From assembly GCF_000755145.1 (NCBI RefSeq), contig NZ_CP009228.1, positions 1,361,827 through 1,425,826 on the forward strand: a DNA stretch of 64,000 nt, written 5' to 3'. The position numbers were made by a program, and so were the translations under genes. The notes below the pieces were generated by a model. It was not told where the DNA came from. It made no database searches and was given only the letters and a program-made list of their open reading frames with translations. Shown here in pieces: positions 8,135 through 17,165 of this stretch. The stretch is from Treponema putidum. GTDB lineage: Bacteria > Spirochaetota > Spirochaetia > Treponematales > Treponemataceae. Position 1 is the stretch's first letter, and each line of letters starts with the position of its first letter.

Positions 8135-8950
8135 TTACAACAGAAAATCACAGGATTCGAGGGTTTTAAAATTTGAACCTGCGGCAGCTCTTATAAGATA
8201 GAATAAAAAATCTTTTAATTCGGCGTAGCCTTGATCAGAGAGGTTTAATTCTCTTGAAATTTTGGGGATAAGATTTTGAACTGCAAAGAGGTATAAAAGG
8301 CTTTCCCGTGAAAGCGGAAAGGCCGATTCATGTTTATCCAGACAGGAACTGCACACGCAAGAATCCTCATGCGGAACGAAAAAAAAGTTTTTTTCGCTGT
8401 GAGCGTAAGAAGATTCTGTGATGCCTTTATTAAGGCAATTCGTTTCCGCCATTTTACTTGAAATCCTTATTCCGCAGCGGCAGCAATGTTCCATATCGGG
8501 AGCAAGCCCCGATAACGATATTACCCTCCACAAAAAGCGGAGCAAGGCTGTTCGGCATTCGCCCTCGGAAGAAACGGTAATTCCCGTTAAAAAGGAATTT
8601 ATGATTTGCCAATCGATGTTTCCTTTAAGTTTTACGGCTAATTCGGCTGCAAAGGCGGCGCACCAAATACGGGTCAGGTTATCGCTTAGGCCTATTCGGT
8701 AGTCGCTTACCTTAAAGTCGCTTATCTTGTTTGAATTTTTTATGGGATTGGAATAAATCCAAACTTCTCCTGTGTGATAAGGAATTACCATGCTTCGCAG
8801 TTTGCTTTTAGGCCCTCCGAATAGGGCTGCATCTATCAGCTTGCAGGAGTGTTCCGTATCGGGCAAGAGGAGGAGGGAGTTTCTGTGCCCCTCCCCGAAT
8901 GTCTTCAATGAAAGGACAAGGGCTTCGGAAGACCAAGAGCGGTTTGCCAT
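8135..8950 (-). CDS. recO: DNA repair protein RecO
   Basis: The 271-residue protein opens with the RecO OB-fold signature (SSEALVLSLKTFGEGHRNSLLLLPD) and continues with an all-helical domain. It has a four-cysteine zinc-finger-like motif, CCRCG near residue 158 and CVCSSCL near residue 200. RecO loads RecA onto SSB-coated single-stranded DNA together with RecR in the RecF pathway, and anneals strands. It begins two bases after the stop of the HEAT-repeat gene and lacks a strong ribosome site, so translational coupling is likely. Length is normal for the family. Confidence 0.88.
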   Translation of the reverse strand: MANRSWSSEALVLSLKTFGEGHRNSLLLLPDTEHSCKLIDAALFGGPKSKLRSMVIPYHTGEVWIYSNPIKNSNKISDFKVSDYRIGLSDNLTRIWCAAFAAELAVKLKGNIDWQIINSFLTGITVSSEGECRTALLRFLWRVISLSGLAPDMEHCCRCGIRISSKMAETNCLNKGITESSYAHSEKNFFFVPHEDSCVCSSCLDKHESAFPLSRESLLYLFAVQNLIPKISRELNLSDQGYAELKDFLFYLIRAAAGSNFKTLESCDFLL

Positions 8951-8952
8951 TT

Positions 8953-10446
8953 TTATTTAGTGCCTGTCTGACCTGCTTGGGACTCCGGAACCTTGTCATC
9001 GGTTTTACTTTGTGTAGAACCCGTCTGTAAGAGGTCTTTAGCCCTTCGGCTTAAAGCTCCGTTTTTTTCGTCTTCGGCAATTAAGGAAACAAGTGGTATC
9101 AGTTCAGGGTATTTATTTCGTTTGAACATATCAAGCCCTATGCTCTTAAAAGCGGGGTCATTATGGTTTAGATAGGCCTCAGCTATCGGGGCTGTTCCTT
9201 TGTTTTCGACTTTTGAAATAACCTTGCCGATCTCTGCGGAAAATTTATTTTGCTTTTTGTCCGAAATAGCTTTTAGTGATGCCGTTTTTACGTCCTCGAA
9301 AATTACATCAAAGTTATTCTTTAAAAGGTTTTCGGCAATTTTTAAACGGAGGGATAGTCCTGTTCTTTCTTCATTAAAAGAATCTATAAGCCATTCGTTT
9401 GCTTCCGCATTGTTAAAATGGGAAAGAGCTTCGACGGCAGTCAGCTTTACAACATTTTCAGGGTCTTTTTTTGCCCGGTATAAAATAAAGGGAACGGCAT
9501 CTTCTGCTTTTTCTTCTTTTGCGGACTGAACGGCTTGAAGTCTTACTTTATAATAGGAATCTTTGAAGGCTTGCATTAAAATATTTTTTGCCTCCGGTAC
9601 TTTAAAACCCGCAATTCCTTTGATCGCCGCCGTTCTTAAAACCGGATCTTTATTTTCAAAAAGTTCCGATAAAACCGGAACGGCTCTTTCGTCGCCTATT
9701 TTTCCAAGTGCCGAAGCCGCACTTCCTCTTATGATGGAATTTTCATCGGAATCTTCAACAACTCTAATTAAAAAATCCCATATTTCGGGTGTGTGTAATT
9801 CTTCCAATGCAAACATTATGTTTTGTTTTATTATCAGTGATTTTTTTTCGTCATCGGAGCTTTCAGAATCAAAAAGTTCCGTAAGAAAAACGGCATCTTC
9901 CGGTTTTCCTATTTTTCCTATTGCCGAAATACAGATGTCTCTATACTCGTCCTCCTCATCTTTTAAGATTTTACGCAAGGCTTCTATTCCTTCGTATATT
10001 TTAAGTTCACTGATATAGGAAATCGCTGAACGGACGGTTTCTTGGGGGGCGTCATCTTTATTTTCTAAGAGCATGAGGGCGTCGGCCTTTAAGCAATCGT
10101 TCTTTTTTTCGGCAAAGTAAGCAAATAAGGCTTCTCTGATTGCAGGAATCTTGGTCTCGGCAAATACTTTCTGTAAATCTGTATCAAAGCGGTCATCTTC
10201 ATCGGCTTTTAGTCTTTTTATAAGCTCTAAAATATCGTCGCCGATGCCGTAAAGAATCGTGTCTCTTTTTTCTTCAAATTCCGAAACTTCTTTTTTCTTT
10301 TTTTCATCAGTTTGAGCTGCCTTATTTTCTGAAGGAGCTTGGGCGGTTTCTTGGGCTCCAAGTTGAACTGCGAAGCTTAAAATAAATAAGAGGCTTAGTA
10401 CGCCGGGTTTTAAAAAAAAGTTTAATTCTTTTTTTAGGGTTTTCAT
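8953..10446 (-). CDS. Secreted HEAT-repeat protein
   Basis: The 497-residue protein has an N-terminal signal peptide (FLKPGVLSLLFILSFAVQLGAQ) and a Lys/Glu-rich segment, then a series of HEAT/PBS-type repeats of about 30 residues from residue 80 onward. Examples are ISAIGKIGKPEDAVFLTELF and ASALGKIGDERAVPVLSELF. HEAT repeats form an alpha-solenoid used for protein contacts, and no catalytic motif is seen. It lies directly upstream of recO in an apparent two-gene unit, but its predicted export argues against a role in DNA repair. The function is unknown. Confidence 0.85.
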   Translation of the reverse strand: MKTLKKELNFFLKPGVLSLLFILSFAVQLGAQETAQAPSENKAAQTDEKKKKEVSEFEEKRDTILYGIGDDILELIKRLKADEDDRFDTDLQKVFAETKIPAIREALFAYFAEKKNDCLKADALMLLENKDDAPQETVRSAISYISELKIYEGIEALRKILKDEEDEYRDICISAIGKIGKPEDAVFLTELFDSESSDDEKKSLIIKQNIMFALEELHTPEIWDFLIRVVEDSDENSIIRGSAASALGKIGDERAVPVLSELFENKDPVLRTAAIKGIAGFKVPEAKNILMQAFKDSYYKVRLQAVQSAKEEKAEDAVPFILYRAKKDPENVVKLTAVEALSHFNNAEANEWLIDSFNEERTGLSLRLKIAENLLKNNFDVIFEDVKTASLKAISDKKQNKFSAEIGKVISKVENKGTAPIAEAYLNHNDPAFKSIGLDMFKRNKYPELIPLVSLIAEDEKNGALSRRAKDLLQTGSTQSKTDDKVPESQAGQTGTK

Positions 10447-10513
10447 AAATTATCCTCCGTGATACAAGTTTTTGCCTTACAAAACACTAACGGTTTTAAG
10501 ACTTACAAAATAC

Positions 10514-11652
10514 TTATTCTAAACGGTTTTCGTATTTCTTTAAAAAGTTTTTATAATAATCGTTAAAAGAATCGTTTTGAATGGCCTCTCTTATGTCTTG
10601 TACCATACTATATAAAAAAGCCAAGTTATGATAGGTTGCAAGCATTGAGTATAAAATTTCTTTTGTTCTAAATAAATGCCGCAAATAGGCCCTTGTATAT
10701 TGTCGGCAAACTTTGCACTTGCATTGAGAATCGATCGGGTTAAAGTCGAACTCGTATTCTTTCCGCTTAATTGAAATGGCTCCTTCATGGGTAAAAAGGT
10801 TTCCGTTTCGGGCATTTCGGGAAGGCAGTACACAATCAAAAATATCGACTCCGTTTTTTACGGCTTCGAGGATGTAGTCGGGGGTTCCTATTCCCATTAC
10901 ATAGAGAGGTTTATTTTTTGGGATATGCTTTGCAGTAAAACTCAAATATTCTTGGTAGAGGTCTTTAGGTTCTCCTATGGAAAGGCCGCCTATGGCAATT
11001 CCCCTAGGCTCATGCTTTAAGATAGCTTCAAGGCTTTGAAGTCTTAGGTCTTCAAAGAACCCACCTTGTACTATAGGGAAGAGGGCTCCGTCATATTCAT
11101 CGGGGGTATTGTGCCAAGCTGCAAAGGCCCTGTCGAGCCAGTTCATAGTTATTTTAAGGTCGGCAAGGGTTTGTGTTTTGCTTATCCCAAAAGAAGAGCA
11201 GATGTCCAGCTGCATTTGAATGTCGCTGTTAAAACCCGTCTGCAATTCTACCGCAATTTCAGGGCTTAAAAACTGACGGCTTCCATCTATGTGGCTTTGA
11301 AATTTTACACCTTCTTCGGTAATTTTTCTTAATTGTGAAAGCGAAAAAACTTGAAAGCCCCCTGAATCGGTTAAAAAGTTTTTTTTCCAGCCTGAAAAGC
11401 CGTGTAAGCCCCCTGCCGCTTTTATAACTTCAATTCCCGGCCGCAAAAAAAGATGGTATGTATTGGCCAAAATAATTTCAAAACCTATTTCGTTTAAGTC
11501 ATCCTTTGTCATCGCCTTTACGGTAGCCGCCGTTCCCACAGGCATAAAGGCCGGAGTAAGCACCTTTCCATGAGGCAGATCCAAAACTCCCGTCCTTGCA
11601 GGAGAAGCCGCATCTTGATGTAAAAGTGTAAAAATTTCTTTTTTTCTTTCAT
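10514..11652 (-). CDS. tgt: Queuine tRNA-ribosyltransferase, start separated by a one-base frameshift
   Basis: The main frame (from 11584) encodes the TGT barrel. It has DSGGFQVFSL (nucleophile region), GGLSIGEPKDLY, YVMGIGTPDYILEAV and the zinc site CKCKVC with a downstream His. The enzyme exchanges guanine-34 for a queuine precursor in GUN tRNAs. The frame remains open upstream as EIFTLLHQDAASPARTGVLD, which is typical Tgt N-terminus, but contains no start. An ATG at 11652 (MKEKK) lies in another frame and joins perfectly if the A7 run at 11639-11645 is A8. I therefore take 11652 as the true start and suspect a missing base. A TTG at 11584 would delete essential N-terminal strands. Confidence 0.88.
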
Positions 11653-11755
11653 TAAATCTTCAACCCTTTAACCGCTTGAAAGTTTATCACAAAGACGGGA
11701 AAAAATCAATTAAAGGGGGGAAGTTGACAGCAGGGACAGCTGAGACTCGGTATTT

Positions 11756-11785
11756 AACCGCAAAGGACGCAAAGAACGCAGAGGA
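11756..11785. repeat. Three 9-bp tandem units of CGCAAAGRA type
   Basis: CGCAAAGGA, CGCAAAGAA and CGCAGAGGA follow each other at 11759-11785, preceded by ACC. The rest of 11653-11755 shows no gene. Confidence 0.6.
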
Positions 11786-11845
11786 TTTTTTTGGGGGGGC
11801 TAATTATAAATTATTTTGAACTATTGTTATGGAAGAAGTTAGGCG

Positions 11846-11889
11846 GGACACTTTGAAAAATTTTATGTTGTAGATTTTTCAAAGTGTCC
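11846..11889. repeat. Perfect 16-bp inverted repeat
   Basis: The arms at 11846-11861 and 11874-11889 (beginning GGACACTTTG) are perfectly complementary around a 12-base loop. It could be a terminator-like hairpin or a small mobile palindromic element. The gap 11653-12008 around it has no credible coding region. Confidence 0.8.
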
Positions 11890-12008
11890 TAAACTAATAA
11901 TTTTAGCCGATATCCGAGTTACTCCATTTTGTTTATGGCAAGCCATACTAAAAAAATGTCAAGGCGAAGCGGTTGGTATGAGTAATAATTAACACTTATA
12001 ATCTCTCA

Positions 12009-12488
12009 TTATTGTAGATTACAGGCTGCTACTATCATTGAATATAAACTTTGTGCAGTTTCTCGTGTCATAAAACCAATATCTTTTGCCCCAAATGTTC
12101 CACTGATATTTACACTATAAGATTTTGTAATTTTATTGTCTGAACTTATACTAACATCAAAATTCAACGATGCACCTATAATTTCATCTAAACCAACAGT
12201 TTTTTGCTTTAACTTACCAAAAGGTTTAAAAAGAGCTATAAAATAGTTAGGTTTAAACTTTATAACCCTTTCATTTAAATCTAAAATAGTTCCTTGCCTC
12301 TCTACCCTCCACAAAATAAAATTAAGAAAAACAATTATAGGTATTCCTATAAAAAAAATAGGCCTGTGTATTACTTCATTGAAATACCTTATGTAAATAA
12401 ATAAAGAAGCAACAATAACCCCAATCGAAAGTAGCAACCATTGTGAGGTGAATTTAATTACATTTTCTTGATATCTCTTTACTCCCAT
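12009..12488 (-). CDS. Small membrane protein of unknown function
   Basis: The 159-residue product starts at ATG 12488, six bases after GGAGG, which supports a real gene. Residues about 15-33 (WLLLSIGVIVASLFIYI) and 42-60 (PIFFIGIPIIVFLNFIL) are two transmembrane helices. The remaining C-terminal part looks like a cytoplasmic beta-rich domain resembling a PH-like or DUF-type tail (NERVIKFKPNYFIALFK). It is not recognised. The region 12489-12801 upstream holds the promoter area of the divergent XRE gene and nothing else that I can support. Confidence 0.7.
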   Translation of the reverse strand: MGVKRYQENVIKFTSQWLLLSIGVIVASLFIYIRYFNEVIHRPIFFIGIPIIVFLNFILWRVERQGTILDLNERVIKFKPNYFIALFKPFGKLKQKTVGLDEIIGASLNFDVSISSDNKITKSYSVNISGTFGAKDIGFMTRETAQSLYSMIVAACNLQ

Positions 12489-12737
12489 ATTTAACCTCCA
12501 GTTTAAGCTACCTGTAAAATATTAATTTGAGTTCTCTTTATTATCTCATTTTTATTCAAATATCCAACTAACCAAAATATGAATGTTATAATAAATAACA
12601 TTACATATTCAACTCTAACTTTCATATTTTTAATCATCCTTATACTCCCTTTATCATGCTTATTATTCACTCAAAGTAAATGTTATAGGTTGGTTCCGCA
12701 CAAACTTTTCCTGCAAGCGATTAGCTTGTCTAACCTA

Positions 12738-12790
12738 ACTATATTTATAATTATATCATACTATATTTAATTGTGTCAATACTATATTTA
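12738..12790 (+). promoter_or_regulatory. Three direct repeats ACTATATTTA, probable operator
   Basis: The 10-mer ACTATATTTA occurs at 12738-12747, 12760-12769 and 12781-12790, with periods of 22 and 21 bp. That is two helical turns, so all three face the same side of the DNA. They cover the region just upstream of the XRE regulator. A TTGTGT / TAAAAT promoter pair (12771-12776, 12793-12798, spacer 16) and a TATAAT (12746-12751) overlap them. Confidence 0.6.
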
Positions 12791-12801
12791 GTTAAAATAT
12801 T

Positions 12802-13087
12802 ATGAATGAGTGTGTTTCTAAGAGAACAACAGAGTCTTGTTATCGGCAGACTTCGCAAGGAAAGAGAAAAAGCAGGTTTATCCCAGTTAGAATTGGCTTT
12901 GCGGGCAGATATTTCTCAAAACATGATAAATTATATTGAAACGGGTAAAAGGACACCCAGCCTCGATACTCTTTTAAAAATTTGTCATGCTCTGAATATC
13001 AATCCGGCTGTTCTTTTTTCTGATACGGAAGAAGAAAAGGCTGAAGCAAAAAAGCAAGTTCTTGATATAATACAAAGATGGATGTAG
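12802..13087 (+). CDS. XRE-family transcriptional regulator
   Basis: The protein of about 93 residues is almost entirely a helix-turn-helix of the Cro/CI type: LRKEREKAGLSQLELALRADISQNMINYIETGKRTPSLDTLLKICHALNI. A short Glu/Lys-rich tail follows. Two overlapping starts exist, ATG 12802 (other frame) and ATG 12806; the coding frame uses 12806. No ribosome site precedes it, and the nearest promoter would give an almost leaderless transcript. The three direct repeats upstream suggest that it controls itself and perhaps the divergent membrane-protein gene. Confidence 0.82.
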
Positions 13088-13118
13088 ACGGATTTAGCTC
13101 AGCCTAAAAATTTGGCCT

Positions 13119-13391
13119 TTATTTATAAGCATCTTTTCGAGCTTCTATGTCAATAATAAATACGATGACTTTTTCTTCTGACACTTTATAAAAAAGACGA
13201 AAGTCTCCTAATTTAAAGCGGTATATCTCTTTGTAAATGCCTTTTAATTTTTTTATGTTAGGTCCGAAATGCGGATTTTTTCTTAATATGGGATATACAT
13301 AATTTTTTATTTTTTGATATAGAAATTCGTACTTTTTTGATTTTATTTTTTTCTCAAAAGCCGCTGTTTCTGCAATTTTATAGTTAGTCAA
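13119..13391 (-). CDS. RelE/ParE-type toxin
   Basis: The 90-residue basic protein fits the RelE/ParE superfamily of mRNA interferases and gyrase poisons. It has an N-terminal helical hairpin (ETAAFEKKIKSKKYEFLYQKIKNYV), then beta strands with the typical LKGIYKEIYRFKLGDFRLFYKV and a C-terminal VFIIDIEARKDAY. The pattern F/Y-R-x-G-D-F-R is the family hallmark. It overlaps the antitoxin gene by 8 bp, the usual arrangement. No truncation is seen, so it looks functional. Which target it acts on cannot be told. Confidence 0.85.
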   Translation of the reverse strand: MTNYKIAETAAFEKKIKSKKYEFLYQKIKNYVYPILRKNPHFGPNIKKLKGIYKEIYRFKLGDFRLFYKVSEEKVIVFIIDIEARKDAYK

Positions 13392-13617
13392 TTACTTTAT
13401 ACCTTCCTGCAGATATATCCGATAGGCCTTTTTTTAAGTCTTTTTCGAATTCGAGTATTTCCTGCATTTCTTCATCATCAACGATAGATTCATTAATGGT
13501 ATAGTTTAATGCTGCATATTCCATATAATTTGAAATAGTGCGTTTTTGTCCTTCGGCTGCTTTTTTAAATATATCGTATATAGTATTGTCTATGCGTATG
13601 GTAATGGTCTTTTGCAC
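13384..13617 (-). CDS. Ribbon-helix-helix antitoxin of the RelB type
   Basis: The 77-residue protein begins with a beta strand and helices typical of ribbon-helix-helix DNA binders (TITIRIDNTIYDIFKKAAEGQKRTISNYMEYA). It ends in a charged toxin-binding tail. The start is GTG 13617, seven bases downstream of AGGAGG. It should bind its own promoter and neutralise the toxin encoded by the overlapping downstream gene. Confidence 0.83.
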   Translation of the reverse strand: MQKTITIRIDNTIYDIFKKAAEGQKRTISNYMEYAALNYTINESIVDDEEMQEILEFEKDLKKGLSDISAGRYKVID

Positions 13618-13635
13618 TTGTTTTCCTCCTCTTCA

Positions 13636-13664
13636 AATATATTCAATTTTATTCAATTTGTCAA
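13636..13664 (-). promoter_or_regulatory. Promoter and direct-repeat operator of the relBE-type pair
   Basis: On the minus strand TTGACA (13664-13659), spacer 17, TATATT (13641-13636). The spacer contains two direct copies of AAATTGAAT offset by 10 bp, one helical turn, which suits binding of a ribbon-helix-helix antitoxin dimer pair. Confidence 0.72.
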
Positions 13665-13748
13665 GTTTGTGTATCACGGAAATCAATTTTACTCGATAAG
13701 CATTTTATAGCCTCCATTGAATAAGATATAAATTTATGCTATACTCGA

Positions 13749-13777
13749 GCCGATTAAAATAAAGTGATTTAATCGGC
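13749..13777. repeat. 10-bp inverted repeat
   Basis: GCCGATTAAA (13749-13758) and TTTAATCGGC (13768-13777) form a perfect palindrome with a 9-base loop, just upstream of the gene starting at 13800. It could be an operator or a leader hairpin. Confidence 0.5.
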
Positions 13778-13799
13778 CGATACGGAAATGAGGAATGAT

Positions 13800-14753
13800 A
13801 TGTGGAATTTTTTTACTAATATTAAAGAAAAGTTTTCAGGTATAAACAAAAATTATTCTGAAAATGTTTTAAATTCATATACTGCTAAATTGGTTCAAGT
13901 GCTGCAATCTATTGATAATCATATAGAGTATGAAATTGAGCTTGCGAATAATGTAGGCTTAAAACAGGATATATTGGATAAATATGATCCTGTTAAATAC
14001 ATCATTGAACTTGATACTCAAATATTGAAGAAAATCAAAAATTCGGAAAAAACTTTTTACGGCTTTTACAAAAAAGCAATTTTTTTGGATTTAACAGGAT
14101 TTAAACATGTAAATGAAAAGATATACAGCGAACTTTTGTATAGAATGTTCGAAATGTCGGCAAGTAATAAAAACATGGATGTAAATAAATTTATAAGAGA
14201 ATTCTATGCCTATTGCAACAAGAATTACTTTGCCTATTCCGGAGAAGAAATTATTAACCGGTTAAAAAAATATCTACAGCTGGCTGAACCCTATATAATA
14301 AAAACAAAATATGAGGATAGCTCACAAGAAGATTTTAGAAGCAATTCCGGTCAGCAAGAAAATACAGACTTTTTTGCCGAAACAAAAGAAGATGCTTACG
14401 GAGTTAAATTGATTATAGACCTGCTGTTTCAATACAATATAGAAGATATAAAATCATTAAATAAAATGCTAAAAAAAGCAGGCGGCTTCCATTTTTTTGT
14501 ATGGATTATTCTTCCTATTGTGATAATTTTTTTAGGTGGTATTGCTCGCTCGAATGGGGACATTCCTGATGATATTTTTTGTTGGATTCTTGTTGCATGT
14601 TTAATAATTGCCGTAATCAACCTGAGCTTATTTATTTACAGGGCCGCAAAAATAAAATATCTTAAAAAATCCATCATGAAAATTGCAATTGCCGCAAAGA
14701 TAGGCGAAAATTATATCTATTCTTCTTTAAAAGACCGATACGGAAAAAAATAA
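13800..14753 (+). CDS. Hypothetical protein with two C-terminal membrane helices
   Basis: About 317 residues. The start is ATG 13800 (MWNFF), six bases after GAGG; the upstream ATG 13788 lacks a ribosome site. The first 230 residues are charged and mostly helical with no recognised motif. Two transmembrane helices follow at about 234-252 (FFVWIILPIVIIFLGGIA) and 260-280 (FCWILVACLIIAVINLSLFI), and a short basic tail ends in YGKK. It is probably an inner-membrane protein with a large cytoplasmic N-terminal domain. The function is not recognised. Confidence 0.7.
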   Translation: MWNFFTNIKEKFSGINKNYSENVLNSYTAKLVQVLQSIDNHIEYEIELANNVGLKQDILDKYDPVKYIIELDTQILKKIKNSEKTFYGFYKKAIFLDLTGFKHVNEKIYSELLYRMFEMSASNKNMDVNKFIREFYAYCNKNYFAYSGEEIINRLKKYLQLAEPYIIKTKYEDSSQEDFRSNSGQQENTDFFAETKEDAYGVKLIIDLLFQYNIEDIKSLNKMLKKAGGFHFFVWIILPIVIIFLGGIARSNGDIPDDIFCWILVACLIIAVINLSLFIYRAAKIKYLKKSIMKIAIAAKIGENYIYSSLKDRYGKK

Positions 14754-14828
14754 AAAAGCTTTTAAAGTGGAAATAATCTAAATACAATAGGATTTTTAAT
14801 CCTTTAAAAACTATTACAGGAGTTTATT

Positions 14829-15555
14829 ATGAAAAAACCGCTTATAGGAATTACGGGCAGCTGCCTTTATGAAACCTCGCAAAACCTCTTTGCAGGTTAT
14901 GAAAGAATGTACACCAATGCCGACTATGTGAATTCGGTACTTGCCTCAGGCGGGGTACCTTTAATGCTTCCTATAATCGATGACGAAGAAGCTATTCAAA
15001 GACAGCTTGAAAACCTTTCAGGGATTATAATTATGGGCGGGCATGATGTAGAGCCTCATTTTTTTTAATGAGGAGCCTCTTTCCTGTCTTGGCGAAATTC
15101 TACCTAAGCGGGATGTTTACGAACTGAGCCTTATCAAAGCGGCTAAGACTTTAAAAAAGCCTATTTTGGGAATTTGCAGGGGCATGCAGATTTTAAATGT
15201 TGCCTTCGGCGGATCGCTTTATCAAGACCTTTCACTCATAAAAAGAGATATTCAAATACAGCATCTACAAAAAGCCCGCCCTCAAGAGCGCACTCATTCT
15301 ATCAAGACCGAAGATAATTCTATTATGCAAAAAATTTTCGGAAAAGAAAATATGGTTAATTCCTATCATCATCAGGCGGTAAAAGACCTTGCAAAGGACT
15401 TTAAAATTACGGCTTATGCTCCTGACGGCATAGTTGAAGCCATCGAATACACAGGAGAAGGCTTTATGATGGGTGTTCAGTTTCACCCTGAAATGACAGC
15501 GGCTGTTTATAAGGCTTCATTGGACCTGTTTAAAGAATTTATAAGTCATTGCTAA
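14829..15555 (+). pseudogene. Class I glutamine amidotransferase-like peptidase C26, frameshifted
   Basis: Both halves match gamma-glutamyl-gamma-aminobutyrate hydrolase (PuuD-like) proteins. The first frame (14829-15068) has IGITGSCLY and GIIIMGGHDVEPHF. The second (open from about 15070 to 15555) has the nucleophile elbow GICRGMQILNVAFGGSLYQD and the catalytic His/Glu pair in VQFHPE. The break is a T8 run at 15059-15066; T7 would give HFFNEEP, the expected family sequence. The enzyme would hydrolyse gamma-glutamyl amides in polyamine or glutamate metabolism. The catalytic residues are intact apart from the shift, so an extra T may be a sequencing error. A good AGGAG site precedes the start. 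Confidence 0.85.
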
Positions 15556-15626
15556 TTTTTTGCTAAAAATAAATAAAAAGATATTCTTGATGTACAAGGC
15601 TTTTTTGCCGATAATAGGTGCAGATT

Positions 15627-17165
15627 ATGTGTAAATTTAAACTAAATTTGCGAAAAAGCTCCTTATTGAGCTTTGTACTTTTTACTATTCTCTTAAATTC
15701 CGCTTTTTCCGAAGATGCAGTGATAAATTTCGGAGGAACATTCGGGTGGAACAATCTTATCTATTCTAATAATATAGAACAAAGAAACGGGAAATTTGGA
15801 TTGAAATCCTTAGGTCTATCATCAGCTCCTCAAAATATTACCGAAAGTACGGATATGTATCTCAGTTTCGATTTTAAGGAGACGGTTGAAGAAACCGGAA
15901 ATTATACTGTGGAGAAAGCTTCTCTTATCCATATTGAAGCTCAAAAAGCAAAGTATGGAGAAGGGGCTGCCCTATGTTATGATAATCCGGGCAAAGAGAG
16001 TCTGATTTTAAAACCGTCGAAAGGGGCTTTTTTTTCGGGGACTAAAATAGTAAAATCTTTTACAATAGAATTCTGGCTATGCCCTCAGACAACAGAAAGC
16101 GGGAGTACTATTTTACGCTGGTGGACTTCTCTGGTTGACGGAAACAAAACAATGTACCAAAATATAGCGGCCGGTATTTTTCACAATAAGCTGGAATGGT
16201 CATTTTTAAATATTTGGCAGGATAAAAATAACAAAGGCCTTGATATAAAACTTACAGGAAAGTCAAACATAATACCTGAAATTTGGAGTCATCATCTTAT
16301 TACCTATGATGAAAATACAGGGCTCTTGGAATATAGAATGAACGGAAAGACCGAAGCCATTACATATATGACCGATACGGGAAGAGAGAGCCGGCAGGTG
16401 CTGCATTCCGTTCTAGGAACCTCATCCGATGTTCTTATCGGTTTAAACTATTCCGGTCTAATAGATGAACTTAAAGTAACAAACTTTTTTTCCAAATTCG
16501 GAATGCCTTGGGAAATATCTTCCTTGTTTGAAAAATATCCCCAAGACGGAGGCCGTATCGAAACAAATATAATCGATACCGGAGGGAATAAATCCCGGCC
16601 TCTCATATTAAAAGCCTTATATGAAACCCCGGAACAAACCGATGCGGAATTTTTTATCAGAACTGCCGATAGCCCTTTTAATTGGAATGGAACCTACCCT
16701 GAATGGAAAAGTATTAAACCGAATGAAGAGATAAAAAATATTTCCGGCCGTTTTTTTCAGATTGCTTGTAATATTTATTCCGATTCGGAAGGGCTTAAAT
16801 CGCCGATTATTCATTCATTTTCTTTAGAGTATGAAAAAGATAATCTTCCTCTTCCTCCTGCGAAGATTATTGCAAGGGCAGGAGATTCATCCGTTTACTT
16901 ATCTTGGCCGCCTTCAATAGATACGGATGTAAAGGGGTATTTAATTTATTTTGGAAATAAAAAGGGTGAATACTTTGATGAATTATCGCCTATAGATGCG
17001 GGAAATGTAACAAATTATAAAATAGAAAATTTAAAAAACGGCAAATTGTACTTTTTTGCGATAGCTGCTTATGATGAAGAAAACGGAGAACATGCCGGTG
17101 ATACATCAAAAGAGGTGTGGGCTAGGCCTCTGCAAAGTAAAAAGGAAGGAAAGAATGTCGAGTAA
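15627..17165 (+). CDS. Secreted LamG-like and fibronectin type III protein
   Basis: About 512 residues from ATG 15627; the GTG at 15618 is less likely. There is a signal peptide (SSLLSFVLFTILLNSAFS). Next is a concanavalin/LamG-like jelly-roll domain at about 90-285, with SFTIEFWLCPQTTESGSTILRW and the closing GLIDELKVTNF. The C-terminus at about 405-500 is a fibronectin type III domain (LPPAKIIARAGDSSVYLSWPP, then GKLYFFAIAAYD). Such domains bind carbohydrate or protein outside the cell. The gene overlaps the following TPR gene by 11 bp, so the two are translated as one unit. Confidence 0.85.
   Translation: MCKFKLNLRKSSLLSFVLFTILLNSAFSEDAVINFGGTFGWNNLIYSNNIEQRNGKFGLKSLGLSSAPQNITESTDMYLSFDFKETVEETGNYTVEKASLIHIEAQKAKYGEGAALCYDNPGKESLILKPSKGAFFSGTKIVKSFTIEFWLCPQTTESGSTILRWWTSLVDGNKTMYQNIAAGIFHNKLEWSFLNIWQDKNNKGLDIKLTGKSNIIPEIWSHHLITYDENTGLLEYRMNGKTEAITYMTDTGRESRQVLHSVLGTSSDVLIGLNYSGLIDELKVTNFFSKFGMPWEISSLFEKYPQDGGRIETNIIDTGGNKSRPLILKALYETPEQTDAEFFIRTADSPFNWNGTYPEWKSIKPNEEIKNISGRFFQIACNIYSDSEGLKSPIIHSFSLEYEKDNLPLPPAKIIARAGDSSVYLSWPPSIDTDVKGYLIYFGNKKGEYFDELSPIDAGNVTNYKIENLKNGKLYFFAIAAYDEENGEHAGDTSKEVWARPLQSKKEGKNVE

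Noticed and set aside
7958-8176. 72-residue plus-strand ORF
   Set aside because: It is made almost wholly of the palindromic repeats and the recO antisense end, and has no ribosome site.
11570-11584. TTG at 11584 as the start of tgt
   Set aside because: It would remove the conserved N-terminal strand that is visible in frame upstream, and it has no ribosome site.
12579-12770. 63-residue hydrophobic ORF upstream of the XRE gene
   Set aside because: No ribosome site, AT-rich chance frame, and it overlaps the three operator repeats.
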